From CAZXMB01 sp964641715 (lineage in GTDB: Bacteria > Desulfobacterota > BSN033 > UBA1163): a stretch of 9,730 bases of DNA. Every line of letters begins with the position of its first letter. The stretch's first letter is position 1. Below, in pieces: positions 1 through 6,466 of the stretch. Below the pieces are notes generated by a model that saw only the letters and a program-made list of their open reading frames with translations, searched no databases and had not been told where the DNA came from. The position numbers and the translations under genes are program-made. The DNA is taken from the NCBI GenBank assembly GCA_964641715.1, contig CAZXMB010000112.1, forward strand, positions 1-9,730, read 5' to 3'.

Positions 1-2
1 AA

Positions 3-167
3 GAAACAAATATTCCTTTGACCCCGGTCACTGAGGTGGCGCTATGCGGCCATGCAACATTGGCCAGTGCCTTCATTCTTTTTCCCTGTCAGAAATGGCC
101 GGAGGAACATATTCGGTTTCAGACCCGTAAGAGCAGCGAGCTTGTGCTCATAAGATGTATCCAATAA
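3..167 (+). pseudogene. PhzF-family isomerase fragment, prematurely terminated
   Basis: Reading from base 3, the frame gives TPVTEVALCGHATLASAF followed by ILF and, further on, IRFQTRKSSELVLIR, then a TAA at 165-167. The block TEVxLCGHATLASAxxLF is the hallmark of the PhzF/phenazine-biosynthesis-like isomerase family, a cytoplasmic diaminopimelate-epimerase fold. The following IRFxTRxSxEL matches the family's next strand, usually written FxTxSGEL. In full proteins (about 260-300 residues) this motif sits near residue 65-75. A stop some 40 residues later would therefore leave only the first third or so, and just 194 bases separate it from the next gene, too few for the rest. I infer a decayed or deletion-truncated gene. 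The 5' part lies beyond the window edge. A sequencing frameshift is the alternative, but I could not find the missing C-terminal half in other frames downstream. Confidence 0.72.
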
Positions 168-361
168 GTCGGATGGAGACAACGGCTTAAAGCTGGTCCG
201 ATCCGTAACGTTCTTCAAATCTCACCTTTGAAAGATCCCTATAAATTATTTGATCATGATCGATAATTAGTTTAAATTAATTCTTCAGAGACAGTCCCCA
301 GCGTCATTGGGGGCAGTTCCTTACCCACAATCCCTTACCCAAATGTAAAGAGAGGAACCGT
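168..361 (+). other. Non-coding leader between PhzF remnant and synthetase gene
   Basis: No convincing reading frame is present here. The stretch holds an AT-rich segment (241-285) with the perfect palindrome GATCATGATC at 252-261. It also holds a small stem, GTCCCCA at 294-300 with TGGGGGC at 308-314 (one G-T pair, 7-base loop). The stem has no T-run after it, so it is not a standard intrinsic terminator and more likely lies in the leader of the next mRNA. The gene that follows has a good ribosome binding site, AGAGGA at 351-356. Confidence 0.5.
250..278 (+). promoter_or_regulatory. Possible promoter for the acyl-CoA synthetase gene
   Basis: TTGATC at 250-255 and TAAATT at 273-278 are separated by 17 bases. 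Each is a 4/6 match to the sigma-70 consensus hexamers, in the only strongly AT-rich part of the upstream region. The palindrome GATCATGATC overlaps the -35 side and could be an operator or chance. The call rests only on spacing and composition. Confidence 0.22.
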
Positions 362-1756
362 ATGGAGAGAAAATGGGAGGCATTGGATGCGATTTTTAAA
401 CCGAATTCTGTCGCCGTGATCGGAGCATCGGATAACCCGGCGAAACTGGGATCCCATGTGATGAGGAGTCTGAGGGAAGGAGGATATCCCGGCAGAATCT
501 ATCCGGTCAATCCGGGGAAAGAAGAAATCCTCGGAATAAAGGCTTACTCTTCCCTATCAAAGATCCCTGACCCCGTTGATCTCTCCATCATCGTCCTTCC
601 ATCTGAGCAGGTCCCCAAGATGATAAAAGAATGCAACGAAAAGGGAGTCAAGGGGATTGTCCTCATCACAGCCGGGTTCAAAGAGATCGAGGACAGGAGG
701 GGAGAAACGTTACAGGAGGAGATCACAGGGCTTGCCAACCAGTATGGGATTAAGATCATCGGCCCCAATACCTTTGGCATTGTCAATCTCCATCTCCCCC
801 TGAATGCCTCCTTCACCCCGGAGTTCTCCCGTGTGGGGAAAGGAGGGATCAGTCTTATCAGCCAGAGTGGCGGGATGTCCCATCTGATGGCCTTTCTCTC
901 AATGAGAGAGCGAGTCGGTTTTAGCAAAATCATCGGGTTGGGAAACCGCTGTAATGTCGATTTCTGGGATATGGTGGAATATCTTAAGGAGGACCGGGAC
1001 ACCAAAGTGATCGTCCTGTATCTCGAAGGGGTCGATGAGCCGAGGAGATTAATGGAGGTGGGGAAAAGGACCGAAAGGGTAAAACCGATGATTGCCTATA
1101 AAGTCGGAATCTCCCCTACCAGCGACCGTGCCTCTCAATTCCATACAGGGTCTCTTGCAGGAAAACATGAGATCTATCAGGGAGCCTTCAGGCAGGCGGG
1201 TATCCTCACCGTGAAAAGTTCAGAGGAACTTTTAGATACGGCAAAGGCCTTGATGATCTCTTCCCTTCCAGAGGGAAACAGGGTGGCTGTCCTCTCCGGC
1301 CAGGCAGGACCGGGAATGGCCGCCTGTGATGTATGCGAGATGGAAGGGCTCTCTATTTCGCCTTTTTCCCCGGATATTCAAAAAAGGATTGAGAGGCTTC
1401 TCCCCCCTCTTGCCATCAGGACCAACCCCGTGGATATGGGGCCTGCCTGGTATGATTCCAGTGCTATCAAAGGAATTATAGAAGCCGTCCTGGAGGATAA
1501 AAGGATCGATGCCATCCTCTTATGTATCATGTTCGCTTCGGCCAATAGACCCGCTGTGAGAGCACTGTCTGATCTGATGACTCAAAAAAGGGGGGAGAAA
1601 ACTGTGGTCTGCTGTATCTCCTCACCTGCTGGAATCTGGGACGAAGAGATAAAGTGTCTTGAAGAATCCGGAGTCCCCAATTACCCGACTCCGGAAAGGG
1701 TAGCCAAAGCACTAGCCAGCCTCGTGAGATATAAAAAATTAAAGGGCCGATGTTGA
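362..1756 (+). CDS. ADP-forming acyl-CoA synthetase, alpha-subunit type
   Basis: This 464-residue cytoplasmic protein has the architecture of the alpha subunit of ADP-forming acetyl/acyl-CoA synthetase (NDP-forming acyl-CoA ligase superfamily, related to succinyl-CoA synthetase). In this family acyl-CoA, ADP and phosphate are converted reversibly to acid, CoA and ATP. A CoA-binding Rossmann domain spans about residues 8-105 (VAVIGASDNPAKLG at 17-30). A ligase-CoA domain follows (GPNTFGIVN, SLISQSGGMS). The segment FHTGSLAGKHE carries His261, matching the family's phosphorylated His in SHTGxLAG. The third domain contains SGQAGPGMAA and NPVDMG. The length equals the usual alpha subunit, so the ATP-grasp beta domain is absent and would have to come from another gene. 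The start has the SD AGAGGA at 351-356. The 3' end overlaps the next gene. The substrate (acetate, branched or aromatic acid) cannot be read from the sequence. Confidence 0.88.
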   Translation: MERKWEALDAIFKPNSVAVIGASDNPAKLGSHVMRSLREGGYPGRIYPVNPGKEEILGIKAYSSLSKIPDPVDLSIIVLPSEQVPKMIKECNEKGVKGIVLITAGFKEIEDRRGETLQEEITGLANQYGIKIIGPNTFGIVNLHLPLNASFTPEFSRVGKGGISLISQSGGMSHLMAFLSMRERVGFSKIIGLGNRCNVDFWDMVEYLKEDRDTKVIVLYLEGVDEPRRLMEVGKRTERVKPMIAYKVGISPTSDRASQFHTGSLAGKHEIYQGAFRQAGILTVKSSEELLDTAKALMISSLPEGNRVAVLSGQAGPGMAACDVCEMEGLSISPFSPDIQKRIERLLPPLAIRTNPVDMGPAWYDSSAIKGIIEAVLEDKRIDAILLCIMFASANRPAVRALSDLMTQKRGEKTVVCCISSPAGIWDEEIKCLEESGVPNYPTPERVAKALASLVRYKKLKGRC

Positions 1757-2030
1757 TGAGCTTTTTCAATTCCCTCCCCATTCGAATCCCTCTCGCATTG
1801 ATCGGAGGAATTCTCTACGGTCTGCTGACTCGCTGTATTCTTATTCTCCTCGACCTCCCGGCCGAATTCACCCTCTTTGCATCAGGGGTCGTCTTTCTCT
1901 TTTATCTCGGCTCAAGGATTCTTCTCCTCTTTTGCGGATTCGACACCCCTTATTACTCTAAAGGAGCAAAGGCTCCTTCCGGGCGATCCCATGAAGTTAC
2001 CTCTTTTTACCGCACCGCCCAATGGGTCGG
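1750..2030 (+). CDS. Small membrane protein, truncated by the assembly gap
   Basis: I do not recognise this gene. About 94 residues are visible before the N run. Two hydrophobic segments, roughly residues 11-35 (PLALIGGILYGLL and on) and 41-63 (LFASGVVFLFYLG and on), look like two transmembrane helices. A polar stretch follows (YYSKGAKAPSGRSHEV, then SFYRTAQWV) and could begin a soluble domain. The gene overlaps the synthetase stop by 7 bases if it starts at ATG 1750. ATG 1756, which shares one base with that TGA, has better spacing from AAAGGG (1741-1746). Either way translational coupling is likely. A hairpin, AAGGAGC 1961-1967 with GCTCCTT 1972-1978, lies inside the frame. The true end is hidden, and continuity across the gap is not supported. 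Confidence 0.6.
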
Positions 2031-2130
2031 NNNNNNNNNNNNNNNNNNNNNNNNNNNNNNNNNNNNNNNNNNNNNNNNNNNNNNNNNNNNNNNNNNNNNN
2101 NNNNNNNNNNNNNNNNNNNNNNNNNNNNNN
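2031..2130. other. Assembly gap of exactly 100 N
   Basis: One hundred consecutive N is the conventional placeholder for a scaffold gap of unknown size. The real distance between the membrane protein gene and the regulator may be larger or smaller, so genes could be missing here. Confidence 0.97.
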
Positions 2131-2136
2131 TTTTTA

Positions 2137-2195
2137 TTGACTTTTTCCCCCATCCTGTTAATTTAAAGTCAACTTGTTGATAAATAGTTGACAAA
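2137..2195 (+). promoter_or_regulatory. Promoter region of the regulator-dehydrogenase operon
   Basis: TTGACT at 2137-2142 (5/6 to a -35 box) is followed by AT-rich sequence. Possible -10 boxes are TAATTT at 2159-2164 (16-base spacer, weak) or TTTAAA at 2162-2167. An alternative -10, GATAAA at 2179-2184, would place transcription start at or just before the ATG at 2196. That would fit the lack of any Shine-Dalgarno sequence there. The N run ends at 2130, so upstream elements are not visible. Confidence 0.4.
2168..2192. promoter_or_regulatory. Candidate operator: GTCAACT / AGTTGAC inverted repeat
   Basis: GTCAACT at 2168-2174 and AGTTGAC at 2186-2192 form a perfect 7-base inverted repeat with an 11-base spacer. 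Inside it GTTGAT (2176-2181) repeats GTTGAC (2187-2192) exactly 11 bases apart, one helical turn, and TCAAC-TT-GTTGA (2169-2180) is a second, tighter dyad. A further TTGAC lies at 2137-2141. The array ends 3 bases before the regulator's ATG, where bound protein would block transcription. This fits autoregulation by the adjacent XRE protein, which is inference. Confidence 0.5.
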
Positions 2196-2759
2196 ATGAT
2201 CGAGATCAGGATTGCAAAAAAGATCCGGGCCCTCCGCCAAAGACAGCAGATGACCCAGGAAAAGCTGGCATCAAAGATCGGCCTCTCCAAGGCTTTTATT
2301 TCAAAGATTGAAAACCACCTGACCGCTCCTTCCATTGCCAACCTCTCCAAGATTGCATCGGCCTTTGGGGTGAGTATCTCCACCCTCCTCGATGAAAATG
2401 GGGGAGAAAATCAAAATATGGTGATCGTAAGAAGGGGACGGAGAAAAAAGGTTGTTGGGCCGGATTCGGAAATCGGATTTTCCTATGAATCCCTGGCCTT
2501 TAAGAAAAAGAAGAAAACCATGGAGCCTTTTATCATCAAATATCCCCCGGGGAGTCATGCCAAAAAGCTCTTCGAACACGAGGGGGAGGAGATGCTGTTC
2601 ATCCTCCGGGGAAGAATAAAGCTCATTTACGGAAAAAAGATATTTATCCTCAGAGAAGGGGACACAGCCTATTTTAATCCCGCAATCCCTCACCGGGGAG
2701 AAAGTATCGGGAACAGAGAAGGGGTTGGTCTCTGCGTCCTGGTGCCAACGGGATTATAA
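2196..2759 (+). CDS. XRE-family transcriptional regulator with C-terminal cupin domain
   Basis: This 187-residue DNA-binding protein has a helix-turn-helix of the HTH_3/XRE type at about residues 6-62. RIAKKIRALRQRQQMTQ is its first helix and LSKAFISKIENHLTAPSI the recognition-helix region. A basic linker (RRGRRKK, KKKKK) leads to a cupin_2 barrel at about 112-184. The barrel shows HEGEEMLFILRGRI (128-141) and GDTAYFNPAIPHRGES (155-170), with His128, Glu132 and His166 as likely metal or ligand contacts. Such XRE-cupin proteins usually sense a small effector and control a neighbouring catabolic operon, often their own. The gene is the first of the dehydrogenase operon, 19 bases before the E3 start, with a candidate operator just upstream. 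No Shine-Dalgarno sequence precedes ATG 2196, suggesting a leaderless or weakly initiated mRNA. The effector is unknown; a 2-oxoacid, acetoin or acyl-CoA is a guess from context. Confidence 0.88.
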   Translation: MIEIRIAKKIRALRQRQQMTQEKLASKIGLSKAFISKIENHLTAPSIANLSKIASAFGVSISTLLDENGGENQNMVIVRRGRRKKVVGPDSEIGFSYESLAFKKKKKTMEPFIIKYPPGSHAKKLFEHEGEEMLFILRGRIKLIYGKKIFILREGDTAYFNPAIPHRGESIGNREGVGLCVLVPTGL

Positions 2760-2778
2760 CCTGTGGGGGGGCAATTCT

Positions 2779-4191
2779 TTGGGAACTCAAAATAGAACCT
2801 TCGATTTAATCATTATTGGAAGCGGTCCGGGGGGATACCTGCCGGCAATCCTCTCAGCTCAAAGGGGCCTTTCTGTTGCAATCGTTGAGAAAAAAGATCT
2901 GGGAGGGACCTGTCTCAACCGAGGATGCATCCCAACGAAAGCCCTCCTCCACGGAGCTTCTCTCTGGAGCGCCTTTCAACATTCAGGACTCACTAAAAAT
3001 AGGGAAGAGGCCCTTTCTTATTTCAGGAAAACACTCGAAAAGAAAAACACGGCTGTTAGCCAGGTGGTTTCAGGGCTTCAGAATCTCCTGAACCGTGACC
3101 GAATCACCCTCATTCGTGGAGAGGCATCCTTTTCCAATCCCCAAACCATCTGTATCAAAAGGGATGGGAAGGTGATGGAGAAATTGGAGGCCAATCGAAT
3201 CCTGATTGCCTCGGGTGCAGTCCCCAAGGATACCGGACCGCTTAAAAGGGATGGGCAATGGGTATTGGAAAGTGATGATGTGCTCAACATGACAGAGCCT
3301 CCTTCCTCTCTGGCCATCGTCGGAGGAGGAAGGCGGGGATTGGAATTTACGACCTTCTTTAATGCCTTTGGAGTAACCGTCACCCTGATCGAGAAAATGA
3401 ACCGAATCCTTCCCAAAATGGACCGGGAAATCTCCATCCGCTACAAGGGTCTCCTGACAAAGAGCAACGTGAAGGTGTGGACCGAAGCAGAGATTGCCTC
3501 GATGGAGGTCATGGAGAAGAATCGGTCCGTCGGCCTGATCGTGATTCAAAAGGGGAAAAAAGAGAGGCTGGAGGTTCAGAAGGTATTGGTGGTGGGAGAG
3601 AGACATGGAAATATCGATGGCCTCGATTTGGAAAAGGCCTCTGTCTCTCTAAAAGATGGCTTCATCTCCGTGGATTTCAACCTGAAGACATCCTCCCCCA
3701 CCATCTACGCCGCAGGAGATGTGGCGGGGAAAGGATGCTATGCTCATAAGGCCTTTTATGAAGGACGAATTGCCATTGAAAATATTCTGGGTAAGGAAAC
3801 CCGGGTGGATGATCGGATGATTCCCAATTGCCTCTACGGTTTTCCCGAAGCTTCCTCCATCGGCCTTACAGAAGAAGAAGCCATAAAGGAATACGGGGAG
3901 GTCAGGGTGGGTAAATTTCCATTTATGGCCTGTGGCCGGTCCATTGCTACGGGAAACCAGGAAGGGATGGTGAAAATTATCTCCGAAAAAAAATATGGTG
4001 AAATTTTGGGGGTTCACATTCTCGGCCCTTCGGCTACGGAGTTGATCCATCTCGGTGCCATGGCAATGAGATATGAAATCGGGGTGGAGGAGGTCAAAGC
4101 GATGATCTTTGCCCATCCCACTTTTTCAGAAGCCTTCTTTGAAGCCGCCCTGGATACTTACGGGGAAGCAATTCATATGATGAAAGGATAA
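2779..4191 (+). CDS. lpdA: Dihydrolipoamide dehydrogenase (E3)
   Basis: This FAD flavoprotein reoxidises the dihydrolipoyl group of E2 with NAD+. Numbered from TTG 2779 (470 residues), it shows the FAD motif IIIGSGPGGY near the N-terminus and the redox disulfide GGTCLNRGCIP (Cys45, Cys50). The NAD-binding VGGGRRGLEF is at 181-190, the second FAD motif YAAGDVAGKG at 310-319, and the catalytic pair in AHPTFSE (His446, Glu451) near the C-terminus. I chose TTG because GGGGGGG (2765-2771) sits 7 bases before it and the product starts just before the FAD strand, as usual. ATG 2725 would add 18 residues unlike the family and overlap the regulator by 35 bases. Oddities: the usual GRxPN after the NAD domain is GERHGN here, and RR fills the GGGxxG slot. 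The fold and active site look intact. It ends 13 bases before E2. Confidence 0.92.
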   Translation: MGTQNRTFDLIIIGSGPGGYLPAILSAQRGLSVAIVEKKDLGGTCLNRGCIPTKALLHGASLWSAFQHSGLTKNREEALSYFRKTLEKKNTAVSQVVSGLQNLLNRDRITLIRGEASFSNPQTICIKRDGKVMEKLEANRILIASGAVPKDTGPLKRDGQWVLESDDVLNMTEPPSSLAIVGGGRRGLEFTTFFNAFGVTVTLIEKMNRILPKMDREISIRYKGLLTKSNVKVWTEAEIASMEVMEKNRSVGLIVIQKGKKERLEVQKVLVVGERHGNIDGLDLEKASVSLKDGFISVDFNLKTSSPTIYAAGDVAGKGCYAHKAFYEGRIAIENILGKETRVDDRMIPNCLYGFPEASSIGLTEEEAIKEYGEVRVGKFPFMACGRSIATGNQEGMVKIISEKKYGEILGVHILGPSATELIHLGAMAMRYEIGVEEVKAMIFAHPTFSEAFFEAALDTYGEAIHMMKG

Positions 4192-4204
4192 CGGGGGACC
4201 GATT

Positions 4205-5407
4205 ATGGCGACGACCGTGATCATGCCCAAACTGGGCTTAACCATGACAGAAGGAACCATCGAGAGATGGCTGAAAAAAGAGGGGGACCGTGTCCAGAAG
4301 GGAGAGCCCCTGGTTGAAATCATTACCGAAAAGATCAACTTTCAATACGAGTCTCCTTCGTCCGGAATTCTTCGGAAGATTCTCCATCACGAAGGGGAGG
4401 TCGTTAAAGTGACCACCCCGATCGCCATCATCGCCGAGGAAGGCGAGGCCCTGCCGGAGGTCGAAGAGATCAGGCCCGGGGTTTCAATCGAGGTGCCCAT
4501 GCCTGCTACGGTTCAATCCCAAAAAGAGAGGGAGGAGGCTCCGAAAAGGATCCTCGCCTCTCCCCTTGCTAAAAAGATGGCGCGGGAAAAAGGAATTGAT
4601 ATCGCCTCTCTTCAGGGATCTGGACCCGGGGGAAGAATCGTTCGCACAGATGTATTAAAAGCAACCGGACGAATCACCGCTGAGGCGGCTCCCTCCCCTC
4701 CTCCAGCACCCATTCCGGTGGGAAAAGTGATCCCTCTGAAGGGAATCCGTAAGATCATTGCAAAAAGGATGACGGAAAGTTTTCAGAATATCCCACATTT
4801 CTACCTCTCACTGGAAGTGGAGATGTCAGCCCTCCAGGGTTTAAGGGAGCGTTTGAAGGACGAGATCGAAAAGCGTTCCAGCATCAAATTAACCCTGACG
4901 GATCTTCTGACCAAGGTGACGGCCTCCGCGCTCAAAAGCCATCCGGCCATGAATTCCCGCATCGAAGGAGATCAAATCCATTTGATAGAAGAGATCAATA
5001 TCGGAGTGGCGATCGCCCTTGAGGATGGATTGATCGTTCCTGTTGTCCATGGGGCGGATAAGAAATCATTAACTGAAATTTCGATCACCCTCAGAGACCT
5101 CACCCAGAGGGCAAGAGAAGGAAAGCTCTCCATTGAAGATGTGGGAGGGGGAACCTTCACCCTCTCCAATATGGGGATGCTCGGGATCGATAAATTTAAT
5201 CCCATTATCAATCCTCCGGAATGTTCCATTCTGGGGGTGGGCAGGACCGTCGAAAAACCTGTGGTCCGTAGAGGAGAGATCGTGATCAAACCGATGGCCT
5301 GGCTCAGTCTCTCATCGGATCACAGGATTGTGGACGGTGCCACGGCAGCCCTGTTTTTGAACCATCTGAAGAAGCTGATCGAGGATCCGGCACTCCTTCT
5401 GATTTAG
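4205..5407 (+). CDS. Dihydrolipoamide acyltransferase (E2) of a 2-oxoacid/acetoin dehydrogenase
   Basis: This is the 400-residue core of the complex. It carries the acyl group on lipoyl-lysine and transfers it to CoA. Residues 1-80 form a single lipoyl domain (MPKLGLTMTEGTIERWLKK), with the lipoylation site in ITEKINF (Lys43). A linker leads to a peripheral-subunit-binding domain at about 116-152 (ASPLAKKMAREKGID, then GSGPGGRIVRTDV). A Pro/Ala hinge (APSPPPAPIP) precedes the catalytic domain, about 174-400. That domain has the chloramphenicol-acetyltransferase-like signature SSDHRIVDG with His373 and Asp377. The SD GGGGGA at 4193-4198 supports the start. One lipoyl domain and the TEK context are common in acetoin dehydrogenase E2 (AcoC) and some bacterial pyruvate or branched-chain E2 proteins. 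I therefore leave the acyl specificity open. It must serve both E1 pairs if both are active. Confidence 0.92.
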   Translation: MATTVIMPKLGLTMTEGTIERWLKKEGDRVQKGEPLVEIITEKINFQYESPSSGILRKILHHEGEVVKVTTPIAIIAEEGEALPEVEEIRPGVSIEVPMPATVQSQKEREEAPKRILASPLAKKMAREKGIDIASLQGSGPGGRIVRTDVLKATGRITAEAAPSPPPAPIPVGKVIPLKGIRKIIAKRMTESFQNIPHFYLSLEVEMSALQGLRERLKDEIEKRSSIKLTLTDLLTKVTASALKSHPAMNSRIEGDQIHLIEEINIGVAIALEDGLIVPVVHGADKKSLTEISITLRDLTQRAREGKLSIEDVGGGTFTLSNMGMLGIDKFNPIINPPECSILGVGRTVEKPVVRRGEIVIKPMAWLSLSSDHRIVDGATAALFLNHLKKLIEDPALLLI

Positions 5408-5467
5408 GGGCTGATTGAGGGGCCGGATTTTAAATCCTTTGGGAAAATGACAAAAGGGGGGATGTTG

Positions 5468-6466
5468 ATGCCAGAGGATGTTGAAACATTACTTGCTCTT
5501 TATCGCACCATGGTCAAGATACGGAGATTTGAAACCCTGACCGGGGAGCTTTTTGCCGCCGGTAAGATCCCGGGGTTTATTCACCTCTCCATCGGTCAGG
5601 AGGCATCTTCGGTCGGAGTCTGTTCAACCCTTCGGCCAGACGATTATATTACCACCACCCACCGGGGCCACGGACATGTCATTGCCAAGGGAGGGGATGT
5701 CAGGAAGATGTTTGCTGAAGTGATGGGCCGCAAGACCGGCTACTGTAAGGGCAAGGGCGGGTCCATGCACATTGCCGACTTTTCGATCGGTATCCTGGGT
5801 GCCAACGGCGTGGTGGCGGGTGGCTTTCCGATCATTGTGGGAGCAGGTCTGTCCATCAAACTGAGAAAAACGGATCAGGTGGCGGTCTGTTTTTTTGGGG
5901 ATGGGGCCTCCAATCGCGGGCCGTTTCATGAGGCCCTCAATATGGCTTCCATCTGGAGATTGCCCATCCTTTTTGTCTGTGAGAATAACCAGTATGCCTC
6001 CACCACCTCCGTTCATTACTCCACATCGGTCAAAAGCATTGCGCTGAGGGCAAAAGGCTACGGGATTGCGAGCAAGAGTGCGGATGGCAACAACCTTCTT
6101 GAGGTAAGGGAAGCCGCGCTTGAAGCCGTGAACAGGGCCCGTCAGGGAGAAGGTCCTACCCTACTCGAAAACAGGACGTATCGGATCCGTGGCCATTTCG
6201 AAGGTGATCCTCAACGCTACCGAACCAAAGAAGAGGTTGAAAAATTCTCCGGGAACGATCCCATTCAACGGTTCCAAAAATTCCTAAAAGACAAAAAGCT
6301 TCTCAGCGAGAGAAGGGACCAGCAGATCCGGGCAGAGATCGATCTTGAACTTGAAGAGGCGGTTCGCTTTGCAGAAGAAAGCCCCTTTCCTCAGCCAATG
6401 GATGCCCTGGAAGATCTTTATACAGGTGATGAGGCACAAGCCCTCACCCAAAGGAGCCCTTTATGA
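5468..6466 (+). CDS. E1 alpha subunit, first copy (TPP-dependent dehydrogenase)
   Basis: This is the alpha subunit of a heterotetrameric E1 that binds thiamine diphosphate with its beta partner. In the 332 residues from ATG 5468, THRGHGHVIAKG and GYCKGKGGSMHIAD precede the TPP/Mg motif. That motif is GDGASNRGPFHEALN (144-158) through CENN (171-174). I prefer ATG 5468 because GGGGGG (5456-5461) lies 6 bases upstream. ATG 5462 is too close to it, and ATG 5447 would add seven residues with only a weak GGG in front. The family is acetoin/pyruvate dehydrogenase E1 alpha (AcoA/PdhA). After CENN the sequence is NQYASTTSVHYSTSV, and the later loop is YRIRGHFEGDPQRYR; both differ from the second copy, in regions that line the active site or its phosphorylation-loop equivalents. 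A short extension (TGDEAQALTQRSPL) follows the usual C-terminus and overlaps the beta gene by 4 bases, indicating coupled translation. Confidence 0.9.
   Translation: MPEDVETLLALYRTMVKIRRFETLTGELFAAGKIPGFIHLSIGQEASSVGVCSTLRPDDYITTTHRGHGHVIAKGGDVRKMFAEVMGRKTGYCKGKGGSMHIADFSIGILGANGVVAGGFPIIVGAGLSIKLRKTDQVAVCFFGDGASNRGPFHEALNMASIWRLPILFVCENNQYASTTSVHYSTSVKSIALRAKGYGIASKSADGNNLLEVREAALEAVNRARQGEGPTLLENRTYRIRGHFEGDPQRYRTKEEVEKFSGNDPIQRFQKFLKDKKLLSERRDQQIRAEIDLELEEAVRFAEESPFPQPMDALEDLYTGDEAQALTQRSPL

Noticed and set aside
294..314. GTCCCCA / TGGGGGC stem as a terminator for the PhzF remnant
   Set aside because: The stem is short and is followed by AGTTCCTTACCC rather than a T-run.
1961..1978. AAGGAGC / GCTCCTT hairpin as a terminator
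   Set aside because: The 7-bp stem with a 4-base loop is real, but no T-run follows (CCGGGCG instead) and it lies inside an open frame.
2131..2166. Continuation of the membrane protein frame after the N run
   Set aside because: The gap length is a placeholder, so frame continuity cannot be claimed, and the sequence looks like promoter DNA.
3070..3606. Long reverse-strand open frames within the dehydrogenase genes (for example here and 5624-6016)
   Set aside because: They are antisense shadows of strongly conserved coding sequence, with low-quality translations and no initiation signals.
5425..5437. GGATTT-T-AAATCC palindrome between E2 and the first E1 alpha
   Set aside because: The loop is too short for a stable terminator, and the genes on both sides belong to one complex.
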